This document shows, piece by piece, positions 1-23,337 of a DNA stretch of 64,000 nt. How positions within the stretch are numbered: position 1 is the first letter of the stretch; each line of letters starts with the position of its first letter. The position numbers and the translations under genes are program-made. The stretch spans positions 36,510,751 through 36,574,750 of the forward strand of contig NC_037590.1 of assembly GCF_003073045.1 (NCBI RefSeq), given 5' to 3'. The stretch comes from Pomacea canaliculata (taxonomy: Eukaryota; Mollusca; Gastropoda; Architaenioglossa; Ampullariidae). The notes beneath the pieces are model-generated. The model had not been told where the DNA came from and did not search any database. It saw only the letters and a list, made by a program, of their open reading frames with translations.

Positions 1-2964
1 CACCCAGCTGAACATCTGTTGGTCTGATCTTCCTGTTTGGTGCATCCAACTGCCAAACTCGCAAAGTGTCACTAAGTCAAAGGACACACTATTTTAACTG
101 ATGGATCACACCATCTAAGATTACCACTATGCCATTGTAATTATCTTCACTACAACTAATGCTTCCTCTTCCATCATTAGAGTAAAAACAGAAATATTGA
201 TGAATGGTAATTTGATAACATGTGAAACAAACACTCATGTACAAGAAACTGAATACATGGCATACACACACAAATAGAGAATTTTTTAGACTCAGCAAAG
301 ATTTGTAACAAGGGACATCCAGAAACTTACTTTCCAGCTGTGACAAAGACATCATTCAGAGCTCTGGAGGATGCTAGGCAGTGTGTAATTCCAGCACTAT
401 CCACCTGAGCTGAAGATCCACACAGGGCCTCTTTTTTTGCTAAATTCCATATTATAACCCTGCAACATTATTTCAATTCCTCTATAACATTTGTACAATA
501 GACCTATTTGAAGACCTTACAAACACCTCTTTCCTATAAGCAAGCTGATATTTTCAACGAGATTAAACATTTGATATAATATGGAGAACAATGAAGCTGT
601 TTACAAAAACCTGAACTATTTTCAATATCGTAAAATTTGTCATCTTGCCTTTGTGTTCTATGGTTGTGAAAAAAATATCTAGCTAAATAAGAAGATTAAC
701 AAATGAAATGCCATGCAATTAATATTACATATGACAATATTTACACTTTATAACTTTAAAATGCTTTGCCATGCTAGCTCTATAATGTTCCTCTTAAACA
801 TAAAAATAATGCATGTGTGCTATTAGTTTTGATGACTTCTGAAAGTAGAAAATGAATAGAATCTGCTACCTACGAGCCATCATCTCGACCACCAAGTGAG
901 ATCAAGTACTTGCTGTCTAGAGTAAAGGCTAGAGCTTCTATCTTCACTTTGTGGAGAGAAAGCTCACAGATTGGCTTTTTAGTCTCATAGTCCCACAGCA
1001 CAATGGCTGCCTGAAATGTGATCACTAAAGTAATTACATATTTAGCTGTGAATGCTTTAAAAAAGATCTAAACATTCTCAAAGTGAAAAGATATTTCAGC
1101 ATATAATAAATAAAGCATTAAATTTATTTGCTTTATCACAAACCTTACAATGTCTGTGTATTGTAAAAATAATATTATAGCTTCTTTATAACATGCCCGT
1201 CCTTCCCAGCGGAAGCTCAATGTATAATGGGATAAGTACGTGTAAGATGAAGTAAACAGGGAAAGCAAAAGCAAAAGCAAAAAGTGGATATACCCACAAA
1301 ACAAGCAGCATATCGAGTAGCCGGTTTGGAGAAGAAGAGCATTTAGCAGAACAAAATTTATAAGAGAAAATATCAGGAAAAAATTGCTTTTAATCAAGAT
1401 ATAATTGCAGAAAACAAAGAATCACTTTCAAATTGGAATACTTAAGGCCCTTTAAGCTTTGACCTTTGGGCAGAAGAGTTAACAATAAGTACCTCGTAGA
1501 AGATATGCTTACCTTAAAGCCCATATAAGTAACCTGACCACTAGCAATGTAGTTGCCTGTGTTGTCTATGGCAAGGCAGGTTACTACATCTGAGTGAGCA
1601 GCTAGAACATTTTCTGGCTTTCCTGTGCTTACATCTTCAATGATGATATTGCAACCCAAAGGATACAGTAAGTGCTTGTTGTCTCTGTGCATCTGCAAGC
1701 CACATTTCACTGTGCCTGTGTCAGAATAACAGAAAGTAGTAATGACACATAATTAATTAACTAAATCTGCTAAATTTCCATATCCTGATGTGTGTCAATT
1801 ACCATATGCAGTATACTATTTCATTTGCTGATTAAAAAGAAGACTCTGAAGGAAATATGTTAGTTTATGTTATTTTACTTCTTTATACCAGATGTTTAAT
1901 GCATAGTACTCAAATCATGTTAATTGTGTTTTTGTAAATTATTACAGATACACATACAGCTCCTGCAGTTGTGAAAACTCATGCTAACTAGCCTAACTAT
2001 AACGAAATAAAATAGTGTTGGTGTTTGCATTGTTGTCAGTTTTCTTTGGTGCTTTAATTTTAGTGCAGTACGTGTATTGAGATGTGACTTGTGGTGGCAA
2101 TGAATTCCTTTAGCAATATTATGTTACTCATCTCAGCTCTTGCTATTTGGTTCCTCTTTGTGTTTACTGTATTTGATTTTATTCTTTGTTTAGTATGGTT
2201 GTTTATTCTTTTATAGTTCATATATCATTTGTTTGTTTTCAGTCCCTCGTATGCTTTCCATGTTTCGCTCTTGTTCTTAAAGGCTAATTATAGCGTTTAA
2301 GAACAAGAACGAAACATGGACAGCGAGCATGCTCCTTAGAAGTGAGGGTATATGCGCTTTACAGACTTTGCATTCATCATCATCATCATCATCCTCATCA
2401 TTCAAGATTGTTATATATAATGCCAGTCTGACTGCTAGCTGTGCAGCAGATCGAGAAGTTTGAGAGCAGGTACAGTAAGAAAAAGCGCAGTATACTATAG
2501 ATCCTGACCACTTTTCACCATTTTCAGTTCAAGAGTGTTAATAAAAAAATATGCTGGTTACATGTTTTTTTTTCAACGTCATACTAAAGTTGTAATCAAA
2601 TATTTTTAAGCATGGCCTACAATTAAAGCAGCAGTCATACGACGGTCTGATCTGACATTTTTATCAACTATATAACTGTCAGTCTAAATTATAATGTTGT
2701 CAATTCAATTCAATTCAATATTTTATTAACGAGGGGTAAAATAAGCAGCTGAGCGCTTTTTTTCCATTTAGCCCTCGCCCTTTTTTCAGGGAACGAAATT
2801 AACTAAATAAATGAATTAATTAAGCATTAGAAAAAATTGAATAAACATAAAGAAGGGTGGATATTTACAAGGTGTTGGTTAAGAATATATATTTACAGTC
2901 ACGTACCATTAAAACCAATGATGCGAATAAGCTCAAGGGAATCACATCCTTTTTCTTCTTCCAT
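1..2964 (-). CDS. CFAP52: CFAP52 (WDR16) WD40-repeat ciliary protein, N-terminal five exons; runs off the left edge
   Basis: CFAP52 is a WD40 beta-propeller protein of motile cilia and flagella, a microtubule inner protein of the axonemal doublet. Seen here: exon 1 2964-2907 (ATG at 2964, reading MEEEKGCDSLELIRIIGFNG), exon 2 1715-1513 (GTVKCGLQMHRDNK, YPLGC, SGQVTYMGFK), exon 3 1010-874 (AAIVLWDYETKKPI, SLGGRDDGS), exon 4 459-331 (VIIWNLAKKEALCGS, DVFVTAGK) and exon 5 71-1 (NDTLRVWQLDAPNRKIRPTD). All junctions are GT-AG and the phases agree throughout. The order and spelling of these blocks match the conserved start of vertebrate WDR16, including IGFNG, YPLGC and SGQVTFMGFK. About 200 residues are present; the remaining two thirds would lie left of the window. 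The ATG is the first in frame with the family's N-terminal motif. The next gene, FOXK, lies 3.2 kb away and points the opposite way. Recognition is from memory of the family, not from a search. Confidence 0.93.
2240..2400. repeat. Hairpin-forming repeat with CAT microsatellite tail
   Basis: Two arms of about 24 bases around a short loop form an inverted repeat: CCATGTTTCGCTCTTGTTCT on the left and AGAACAAGAACGAAACATGG on the right. They are followed by GAGCATGCTCCTTA, GCGCTTTACAGA and a (CAT)n run. A related GAGCATGCTCC ... GCGCTATATAAAT ... (ATT)n arrangement sits in reverse orientation at 23175-23275, so this is probably a dispersed SINE or MITE tail and not a unique structure. It lies in intron 1 of CFAP52. 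No target-site duplication was found. Confidence 0.55.
2699..2800. repeat. Pentanucleotide (CAATT)n run plus short repeat-like segment
   Basis: Four tandem CAATT units are followed by a TTTATTAACGAGGGGTAAAA segment and a GAGCGC-T(n) segment. It looks like the 3' tail of a dispersed element, but no body can be recognised. It is intronic or upstream of CFAP52 exon 2. Confidence 0.35.
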
Positions 2965-14621
<11,657 letters not shown>

Positions 14622-17600
14622 AAATATGTTTTGACAGATGGTTTCTTCATTTGTCAAGACCGGTGTGATGGTTGCTGTAGGAGCGTTATACGAAAACTCT
14701 GTTTACTGCACCCTCATTTCAGGTATTTGTGGATATCTGTATTTTAAGCATGAAAAAAACCCTGAATCTTGGATTTTTACCAAGTATGAGAATGTACTGT
14801 AAGTCTGGATTGTATCCTAATGTGGTGTGACCAAGTTAAGTTGCCTTTGAAAGGGAATGATGAAGTGTTTCAAGGTTAGTTGGTGCATGATAGCATCAGT
14901 TATGCCTTTGAAAGATTAAGGATTATGCATTGTTCTTTGCTGTGTTCTTTATGGAAGGCTCTGTGACATTGAAGGTTCAGTTTGCTGATAAATACTTCAA
15001 ACTGAAAGAGAACATTAGACAACTTGTATCTGAGGAAACTGGCCAGATGTCTGAAACCCAAGGTTTGCAAGGTAATTGTGTGGTTTTGTATTCACTTTCA
15101 GCAGGTGATGTTCATCTGTATTTTTATAACATCATCAGATCAAATTCAGTTGTAGCATCTTTCAGTCAATATTTGAATGATGTCTTTAGTCAAAGGCTGT
15201 GTTTTGTGTGTGTCCTTAAGTGCAGGTGTATACATGAAGTACGTGTGTGGGCATGCATGCTGGCATGCGAATAAGTGCTTACATAGTGAATATGAGCAAA
15301 GGTACAGAAAGAAAAGTGTATATGTGCAGAAAGTAGTTTAGGCAGCAAACCTGGCGATGACAAAATTATAGAAATATCATGTTCACTTACCCATAATGTG
15401 TTTGAATGAAGTGCAGTTTATACGTGACAGGTGTGTCTGTAAGGGGAAAGAATAGAGTCAAGTGTATTCTCAAGAAGGTTTTTTTTTTAATTGCCAGTGG
15501 TGCATTTTCGTCCACCAGTTTTATGTAACCCAGTTTTTGTACAGCATCAAGAATATTCCCTACTGAAATTTCAGGACCCGTTTGATTGTCACAGTAAATA
15601 ATCTGTTCCACTTTTTCTAACTGTCCATTTTTATTTGCTTAATCTGTTTTTCATTGTTGTTCTTTTAACAAAATTCATTTTGATTTGTGGATCATGTGAT
15701 TTGGATGTAGAAACTTCGCTCAACTCTGTTTCAGAAATGTTATTAAATCAGAAAGAATGTTTATGATGTCATAGAGCACACAATGATACGTGATTCACTG
15801 CTTGTCTCATCACTGTAATAGCCTAAGGCACATCATTAGGTTTGTAAGATGATAGTTTTCATGAACTTTAAATTCTGGACTTTGATGAGTTAGATAACCA
15901 CATGATCGTGGTTAGTAAAGAGAAAAATCTTGGGGACAGAGTTTCCTCTGTTTTTATGTGTAAAGTGCTAACTTTTGCATATATGCAGAAGACTGATTAA
16001 TGTGTTTAATCTATGAGATCAAGAAATTTCTGGTTGGCAATATACTTTCATATTTTGACCTCATTAGATCAGATAATGCGAAATTTTGACTAATGTTACT
16101 AAAGCATTTAATGAAAAATACATACTTCTTACTTGAATAAAGGGCCAGGTTAGACCTGTTTTCAATTGGCTTTCAACTCCAGCACTGAAAAGGTGAGCAG
16201 TAAGTGTTCTGCATTTGTAAATTCTATATTAACAAGGATTAAGATCTTTTCAATCGCAGTGATTTTATCATTTTTGTTGCTGTACTTGTGTTTGATAAGA
16301 GGATGTGGGAGTGCAAGCAGATTGAGTCACTGTAGCACATAGTTGATTTGTTTTCTTTTATTGCTAACCTGGAAAGCTTGAGGGGGCATCTGCTATAAGT
16401 TACATTTAGTTTATTTAGGTAAGGTAGGTCCACACAAAAGACATTGATTAATTTATATACATTTGTTATTTTGTTTTATATTGTCTTAAGTCTGACAACT
16501 TTTTTGGAGGGTTTGTCTTAGGAAACATGAGAAGTATTACATCTGCACAAAGAAGAAAAGTTTTTTTTTTTGTTTCTGTTTTTTTTGTTTTTTTTTTGTT
16601 AAGGAATTTATACCTGCTTTTGGCAGACTAAACTGAGGTACATGTGCATGTCCAAATGTTGAACACTATTAAGCATACAGTTTACCTGTTAAAATTATTT
16701 TTAAAAATGTTCATTCTTTATATGGTGTAATAAAGTAGAATTGCAGATGCTTGTATTATAAAAGTTTGTTTTTCTGCTCTTAATTTCAATGATGTCATAG
16801 GTTTTTTGCTATTGACAGACAAGCTAAATTAGAAAAAATGAACACAACAGAATGAAGGGTTGGAATTTAATTGAATAATGTATGTAGATTTCCACTGTAA
16901 ATATATGATAAGTGAAATGTGTAATGTGAAGTCATATCTATGTTGGCTTTGCTTTATTTAAACAAATACAAAATATATATGGAACTATTTGATTGTTTCC
17001 TGTTTAAAAGGAGAACTATTTAGTTCAAGTACTATTTTCAAAGCCTCTCAAAACTATTCAAATCTTGGGTTAATACTTTTCTGGGTAATAGCTAAGGTAT
17101 TTTGGGGGAAAGGCATTTTTAAGTTGACGGTGAGGTGTGCTGTCTTCTATGTTTACAAACATTTCAAGTGCAAGTGGGAGAACTTAAGATTTTATTTTTA
17201 ATGGCTGCAAAGATCCTTAAACTTTTATTCAGCAGCCAGCAACCCCCATCTGTTCCCTTGGTATTTATTGTAGTATGCACATGAAACTTAAAATCCTGAA
17301 GTAAACATTTGTAATATGCCCCGAAACATGACCCATTCCCAAAGTCATTGATTTGTGAAGTAGCACAATGTGTCTTGTATCATCCTATTGTTTGTGTCTG
17401 CATTAGTGCTTTAAAGACATTTAATCATTACAGAAGGGGCCTTTTACCAAATAAATGCAGCAGTGTTTATGTTCACTTGGTAGCCAAGGCAAGGTGTATT
17501 TGCAAGAGTGAAACGTAGAAACATAGTTAATATTTATCTGGCTGTAATTGCTCCCCCAAAGAAATCACTGACAAATGGTTAAGACAGCGCTGTCATTTTG

Positions 17601-18360
17601 CAGCTCTGTTTCTCCTGTTGAGCAAGGTTTTTTATTTCCCTAAAATCTGCATCTGTTGTACAATGACCAGAGATCCATTTAGAGTTTCAAGTGTACCTGA
17701 TCTGCTTTCTAGTTTTCATTTACTAATCATGAACAAAAATATCAGATAGTTCTTTAGGCTGTGCACTTACTGCTCCCTTTCTCTTGTAGAATAAAGGTCA
17801 TTATAGCTTAAGTAGATAGGTATGCAAGGAAAGAATTTAAGGTGTTTGGGAAAGAATGCTTAGATATTGTTTTTCACAATTGACAACCCTTGATCCATGT
17901 GTAATCAGGAAAGGGTGAATCTCATCATTTCCAAAAATGCCACTGTATAGAGACTTTGTATCTGCTTTGATGGGAATCATGCCATTGTTTTGCCTGATTT
18001 TGTGAGAACTATGTTTTTTCTGTTCGTATGAAATTAGCTGCATTTAAACATTTGATGATCATTGTTGTAGTTATCAACATATCTCGCATTTCTCTTGTAA
18101 ACAGTGTATGTCTATCTCTTGAAAGTTTGACATGCTGGTTTTTTTTTTTGGTTTTTTTTTAATCTAATTCTTCTTCCACCTATATAGCAGAAGATTGTTG
18201 TATTTTCTGTTTCTTAGTTAGAAATCTGTCCAATATCTTACCTTGGCTGTCAGTTATGTTTATACAACAATATATACAATTTCTCAGAAATACACAGTGC
18301 AGGTGAAGACGAGGATCTCTTAAATTCACACTGCAGCACATTTTAAGGTTTCACATTCTA
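14622..18360 (+). other. Probable FOXK 3' UTR and downstream sequence
   Basis: After the FOXK stop there is a long AT-rich stretch without recognisable coding potential. An AATAAA hexamer lies at 16729-16734 and another near 17450, either of which could end the transcript. FOXK mRNAs in other animals often have long 3' UTRs (family knowledge), but the actual cleavage site cannot be fixed from sequence. Short ORFs on both strands look like chance. Confidence 0.4.
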
Positions 18361-18369
18361 TTGATGGCA

Positions 18370-18800
18370 TCTGTTTACAGGGCTGGACACTTTATGGTGA
18401 TATATAGTCTTAGTTGCTGGCTCTGTGTAAAACACTAATTTCCTCCCCACCCCTCTCACATTCTATTGAGGAAAGATGTGTAAACGGCCTTAAGCAAAGT
18501 TCCACATTAAAAATAAGATTTATTGCATTATATAAAGAGTTGTTGGCTTGTGTTTCAGCTGTATAGAAAAACAAACTACATAGTTTAAAATTTGTGGGAT
18601 AATTCATCACCAAAACCATTGTTACTTAATAAGTCTTTAAGGGAAATAGCCTTAGGCTGCCTTACTCTCATGGGCTTAGCTCTCGTCTCAGGCATTTTGT
18701 TCTTTTTCTGCATGTGGCATCAGTGATATAGCCTTAGTTGCTGGCTTGGTGTAATACACCATTGCTTCCCACCTCCCCATCTGGCTGCCTTAAGGTCTGT
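18370..18800 (+). repeat. Two truncated copies of a tRNA-derived SINE
   Basis: Two pieces, near 18372-18450 and 18640-18790, share the 3' body seen in the fuller SINEs at 19.7 and 57.6 kb: GTTTACAGGGCTGG, ATATAGCCTTAGTTGCTGGC and a GTGTAA(A/T)ACAC motif before a CT-rich tail. The second also keeps GCTCTCGTCTCAGGCA and TCTGCATGTGGCA. Confidence 0.6.
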
Positions 18801-19721
18801 TCCACAAGGAGTAGGGATTGCATAAATAATAAAAACAGTATTTTGCGGTGCTTCTTTTTGTGCCTTTAGCTAAGGCATTGGGAAGTTTTCAGTTCGGTGT
18901 GTTCAGTTGCAAGCTATGCTGTAAAGACAATTCTTCCTTTAAAAACCTCAACAAAAAATGTGGAGGCTGTGGCAAAAGAAGGAAGTGAAAAACCACCTCA
19001 GAATTTAACAAACCTGAAAATAAGGTACATGCTGTTTAAAAAAAAATTATTTAATCTATCATCATAATTTTGAACAGCTTTAAAGTGATCATTTAATTTT
19101 TACATTAAAATATGCATTTAAAGATAAGTTTTGTGGTAAGTTGCTTAAAAATATATACTCCTTTTTATCTTTGTGCATTGTAAACTACTTGGAGACTCAT
19201 TGTAACATTCCAGGAGTCATAAGTTTTTGTGATTTTCTTTCTGCAAACTTCAAATATAAAACATTTGGGTCTGTATCATGCCAAATTGTCAAAAGTAACT
19301 TGGGTTGTATAGAGCTGCCTAAAGATATGATTATAATGGCATACTGTAGCAGCAGATGTAAAGGTACAGATTACTCATGCAGTAAATTCTTGTACCAACA
19401 GTTTAAACTTTAGGCTACTAGTTGCAAATTCTCTTGCACGAATCCCCTCATACCCTTACATTGTTGCATTAAATGATGTCTGGGTAAATCAAGGATGATT
19501 GTGTGAGATATATCTATAAATACCTTTTTTTTTTTTTTTTTTTTTTTGTAAATTTCATTTCTACATCTTTGTGAACATTTTGTTCGCTTTATGATATAAT
19601 AAAAAGGGGCAAGAGGAAAAATGGAAAGCTTCGAATATGAAATTAATGTTAACACCTGCTGATGTACATTGACTTTCATAAATGCAGTTTTGTATATTTA
19701 TACTATGGTCATTATCAACCT

Positions 19722-19905
19722 CGGGTTGGTCCGATAGCGCAACGAATAGCGCCTGTCACTAGTACAGTGAGGATTGGCTGTCATGGGTTGAGATCTCGTC
19801 TCGAGCGTGGGCATTTGTTTACAGGGCTGACTGCTTTGCCGTTATATAGCCTTAATTACTGGCTCGGCGTAAAACGCCTCCCCCTTCCTCATTATAAAGT
19901 TTATA
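19722..19905 (+). repeat. tRNA-derived SINE, fairly complete copy
   Basis: The head resembles a tRNA gene, with an A-box-like segment (TCCGATAGCGCAACGAATAG), CGCCTGTCAC, and a B-box-like GGGTTGAGATCTCGTCTCG. The body follows: GTTTACAGGGCTGACTGC, ATATAGCCTTAATTACTGGC, TCGGCGTAAAACGCC. A second fuller copy at 57.6 kb has the same order of blocks, and two fragments lie at 18.4-18.8 kb. Confidence 0.7.
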
Positions 19906-20420
19906 CATTACACATTACAAACTGAAAAAAACATGCTGGAGGAGCATTGTAGACGGAGAAAGGTGATGATGCACACGTTTTGCTATTTTGATTTTTAAGA
20001 TTTTTTGTGTAAAAGTTTTTTTCAAAACAAAAAACGTAGAACCAGCTAGATTATTTCATGCGGATGCCAAGCAATTGTTTGACATGATGCTTCTTTTTTT
20101 TCTGCTTTTCTCAGAATGAGTTCCAGCATAATTGTAGAGCATAGCCCTTATGCATCCTCCTTCCCTGGGTCATCTCATGACCTCGGTAGCTTGGCATACA
20201 ATGCCAACCGCCCTTATCCATTCAACCATAGAAAGTTTCGGTGATTAAAAGTTCGGCATGCACATCTAAACAGATTTTCAAGAAAGATAGAATGGAAAGG
20301 ATGTCTTTATCATTAAATGTGCTTATATGCCCTTTATCACATTTGATGGGGACAACATCACAAAAATAAATCACACGGCATAGAGGTGGGGGCAAGACAT
20401 GCTACTTGATGTCCAAAGCA

Positions 20421-20613
20421 TGGATGTGTATAGGTGGGCTGCTGTCTGTCTGCCAAGACCAACGCTTAGCCTTTTGCAAAGTTCTCCCTTGCTTGTCTCG
20501 GCGAACAGTAACAATGAATGTGATTAAACCGGAAGCTTTGTATACTCCTGCCTCATTTTAGTAGTAAACTGGAAAAAAATCGTCTGCCAGCAGTCCAGTA
20601 ATACAAGTTCTTG
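20421..20613 (+). repeat. Dispersed repeat shared with 35.33-35.47 kb and 39.50-39.54 kb
   Basis: Positions 20421-20560 and 35331-35468 align over about 135 bases (CATGGATGTGTATAGGTGG, TGCCAAGACCAACGCTTAGC, AACCGGAAGCTTTGTA). The last part, 20570-20613 (AAATCGTCTGCCAGCAGTCC, TAATACAAGTTC), reappears at 39499-39543. This is a non-coding dispersed family of unknown class. Confidence 0.6.
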
Positions 20614-23230
20614 GTCCAAAGTACTATTGCTTTATTCGACCTGAAGTTTCAAGTAGCGGTCTTCATATTAATCTGAGCAAGCTTGGAACCAAGTACAGTA
20701 TAAAGCTTGAAGGAATCGAACAACTAAATGCTGGAGGTGGAGGGGCAAATCAAACACTAGGCTGGGTACTTGACTGCAAAATTTTAAAAATTGTGATGTG
20801 ACTGAAGGTTTTTTTTTTTAAGTATTGGCATAATATTTATCAGTCTCAGCTGACAACATTTTTCGTTGAAAATGCATGTGATAAAAGGAGTCGCATGGAA
20901 TGTGAAAATAATGCCTTGCTAAATATGCCAAATTTGAATTCATCAATTTTGCGTCTACTTAAGTTTTAAGTTTGCCTCTTATTTCCGGTCTTCCACCACT
21001 TTCCCAGATCAGCCAGCCTCGACATCTCTTGTTGCCTCAGGATAATTCTTAGTCGAATTTGTTTACTTAACTGAGAAACTGATGAGAGTGTGAATTGATT
21101 ACAGTTAAAAAGAAAACGAAACTTGTCATTTTAAGTCCTGGAATGGCAGTGAATCCACTGCAACAAAAAGGGTGTGTTAGAGAAATGTTAACTGTCAATA
21201 ATTAAACCGTTTTGCACTTAATGAGGTATGAGTGGGGGGAGGGGGGAGGCGAGATGTGCCAACAGAAAATGTTCTGAATAATATTGGTTTGAGAGTTGGG
21301 GGGGGGGTTTGAAGGTGTTTTGTGAGTGAATATGAACGGTTTTAAAAGCCATTATTAGACAAATCGCTTTATTTTCGCGAGTGTTAACTGTGCACACGTG
21401 AAATTTTCCATTCATGCATGCACACACGTCAGTGTTGCCTTTAGTGATGTTTCTATACGCTTCTCTAATAGTCACCAGTGCCATCTTGTGGCAGCCGTAC
21501 ACTTTTGAAGAGTTTGTTGGTATGCGGTGAACGTGTGAAGTACAATTGAACACGGAATAGTTCGTAATCGGGAGTAAACATTCATGTGTATAGTAGACAC
21601 CGTTTTAAGGCATTTTCATTGCTGTTGTTAGTGTGCTTTGTTAAAATGACACTTATGTCCATGAATGTTTGCTTGTATAAAAGAATAAACATTTGGGTTT
21701 CATAACTTGAGTGCGGTTCAGTGTGCTGTGTCGTTTCTAATATTGTACTGAATGGTTTAAATGCTGGCATGGGTTCCTTATTCCCTTTTCTCGATGATCA
21801 TGGTTGATTGTTAGCGTCAACACAGCGTTGTTGAGTTCCGTTGAAGGTTAAGTTTATTCTGTGGGTTTTTTCCTAGTAAGAATTGTATTTCTAATTGGCC
21901 CAGGCAGTGAACCGTGTACATACCAGAGCTCATTGACCTTTACTAACAGCAGAACCATAAAATGAGCAAACACTGGGAGTAGAGACGAATGCTAATGTAC
22001 AAGTTGAGAGCGTCTGTCAAAAATCGGCTGTTTCCTTTTATAGTCACTTCCCATAATTCGCAGCCACTTTAAGCTCACGAGGCACTTGCTAAAGCTGAAG
22101 AAAAGAAAGTTTGCGGTGTTTTACGAATTTGGATATTGAGCAAACAATCTTGTATTTTGAAATGCGTCCAAAAACATGGCGCTTTGGTTCAGGAATCTAG
22201 CAGCATTGCAGCTCGTCATATACTACAGGACATTTTTCAAGTTTTTGTCAAAGGCCACTGTACATCTGAAACGTAAACTGCAAGACAGGAAACCGCACCT
22301 CACTCTTCAGCGGCGGCGAGTGGGACTGGGAGAACGATAGTCGCTGGAGCAATTTGTGAAACTTATGGATAAAGCCCCCGAGCGCCTGGTTCCAAAGCGC
22401 CGGAAGTAGACCATGACCCGCTCCTTGTTTCTGCACCAGGATTTTTCACCTTTGTTCCTAAGTTCTGTCATCATTTCACCCCTCCTCCACATCTTTTGGC
22501 AATTGGCACTTTCTAAATTACACGATTTTACACCTATTCTCTTGAGTTTTGTTTTTTATGACCTCCTTTAGACCCCTTGTTTGCCATTCTGGGCATGGGA
22601 TGGCGACCATCAACGGTTAAAGCACGTCTAGGCAGTTTCTATGCCTCACAGGCTTAGGTCTACACCTAGTCGCTAGCGCTAGGTCATTAAAGAGGATTAC
22701 TTATAATTGCGTGAGACTGAAGTTCCCTTACCTCTCAACACATAAGACGTTGAAACAAAAATCTTGGCGTGTAGAGGCTGGCAAAATATTTTAGCAGACG
22801 AGATCTCTTTTTCTGATTTTCGAGGCAAGGTGCCATTCAGAATAGGCCGAATTTAGAAACGATTCGAGAGAAATTTGGAAGTTCAGTTTGTCCTTAAGTT
22901 TCCATATTTGAATACGGTCTGTGTGACTGCAAGAATAAAAACTCTTCAAGAAACTCACAATATTTTATGTATACCTTAACAGCACACAAGTACAGAGCAC
23001 AATGTCACATCTTCATATAACGATAAAAAAAAAGCATGTACATGTATATAAATTCTTCAAATCGCATAAAATACCTCTTGAGAAAATCAACTATCAAAAA
23101 TATGGGGGTGGGGTGAAACGTCAAATCCAGTGAAATAAATAACCAGACATCTAATTTTTCTTGTATGTAAATTTGTAAGCGTAATAATAATAACAACCTG
23201 AGATTTATATAGCGCGTGATCACGCTCATA
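20614..23230. other. Intergenic DNA, no gene recognised
   Basis: Only short ORFs without domain-like content were seen on either strand. The 3' UTR of the convergent alanine racemase gene must occupy part of the right end, because its stop codon is at 23338. A few G-runs near 21230-21310 are low complexity. Confidence 0.5.
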
Positions 23231-23275
23231 AAGGAGCATGCTCTCAGCGATGAGGAGACATGGACGGAATCTCGT
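23175..23275 (-). repeat. SINE/LINE-type tail with (ATT)n and GCGCTATATAAAT
   Basis: On the minus strand it reads GAGAGCATGCTCC, then GCGCTATATAAAT, then (ATT)n. The same style of tail (AAGTGCTCTGAGC ... GGTGCTATATAAAT ... TATTATTA) occurs on the plus strand at 63268-63333 in a PAPSS intron, and a related one ends the hairpin repeat at 2.3 kb. It sits in the probable 3' UTR of alanine racemase. Confidence 0.5.
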
Positions 23276-23337
23276 TAAATGGCAATCCGCTGTCTGCAGG
23301 AAGCTAGGAGTCTGTAACATTCACGAACTAGATGATG

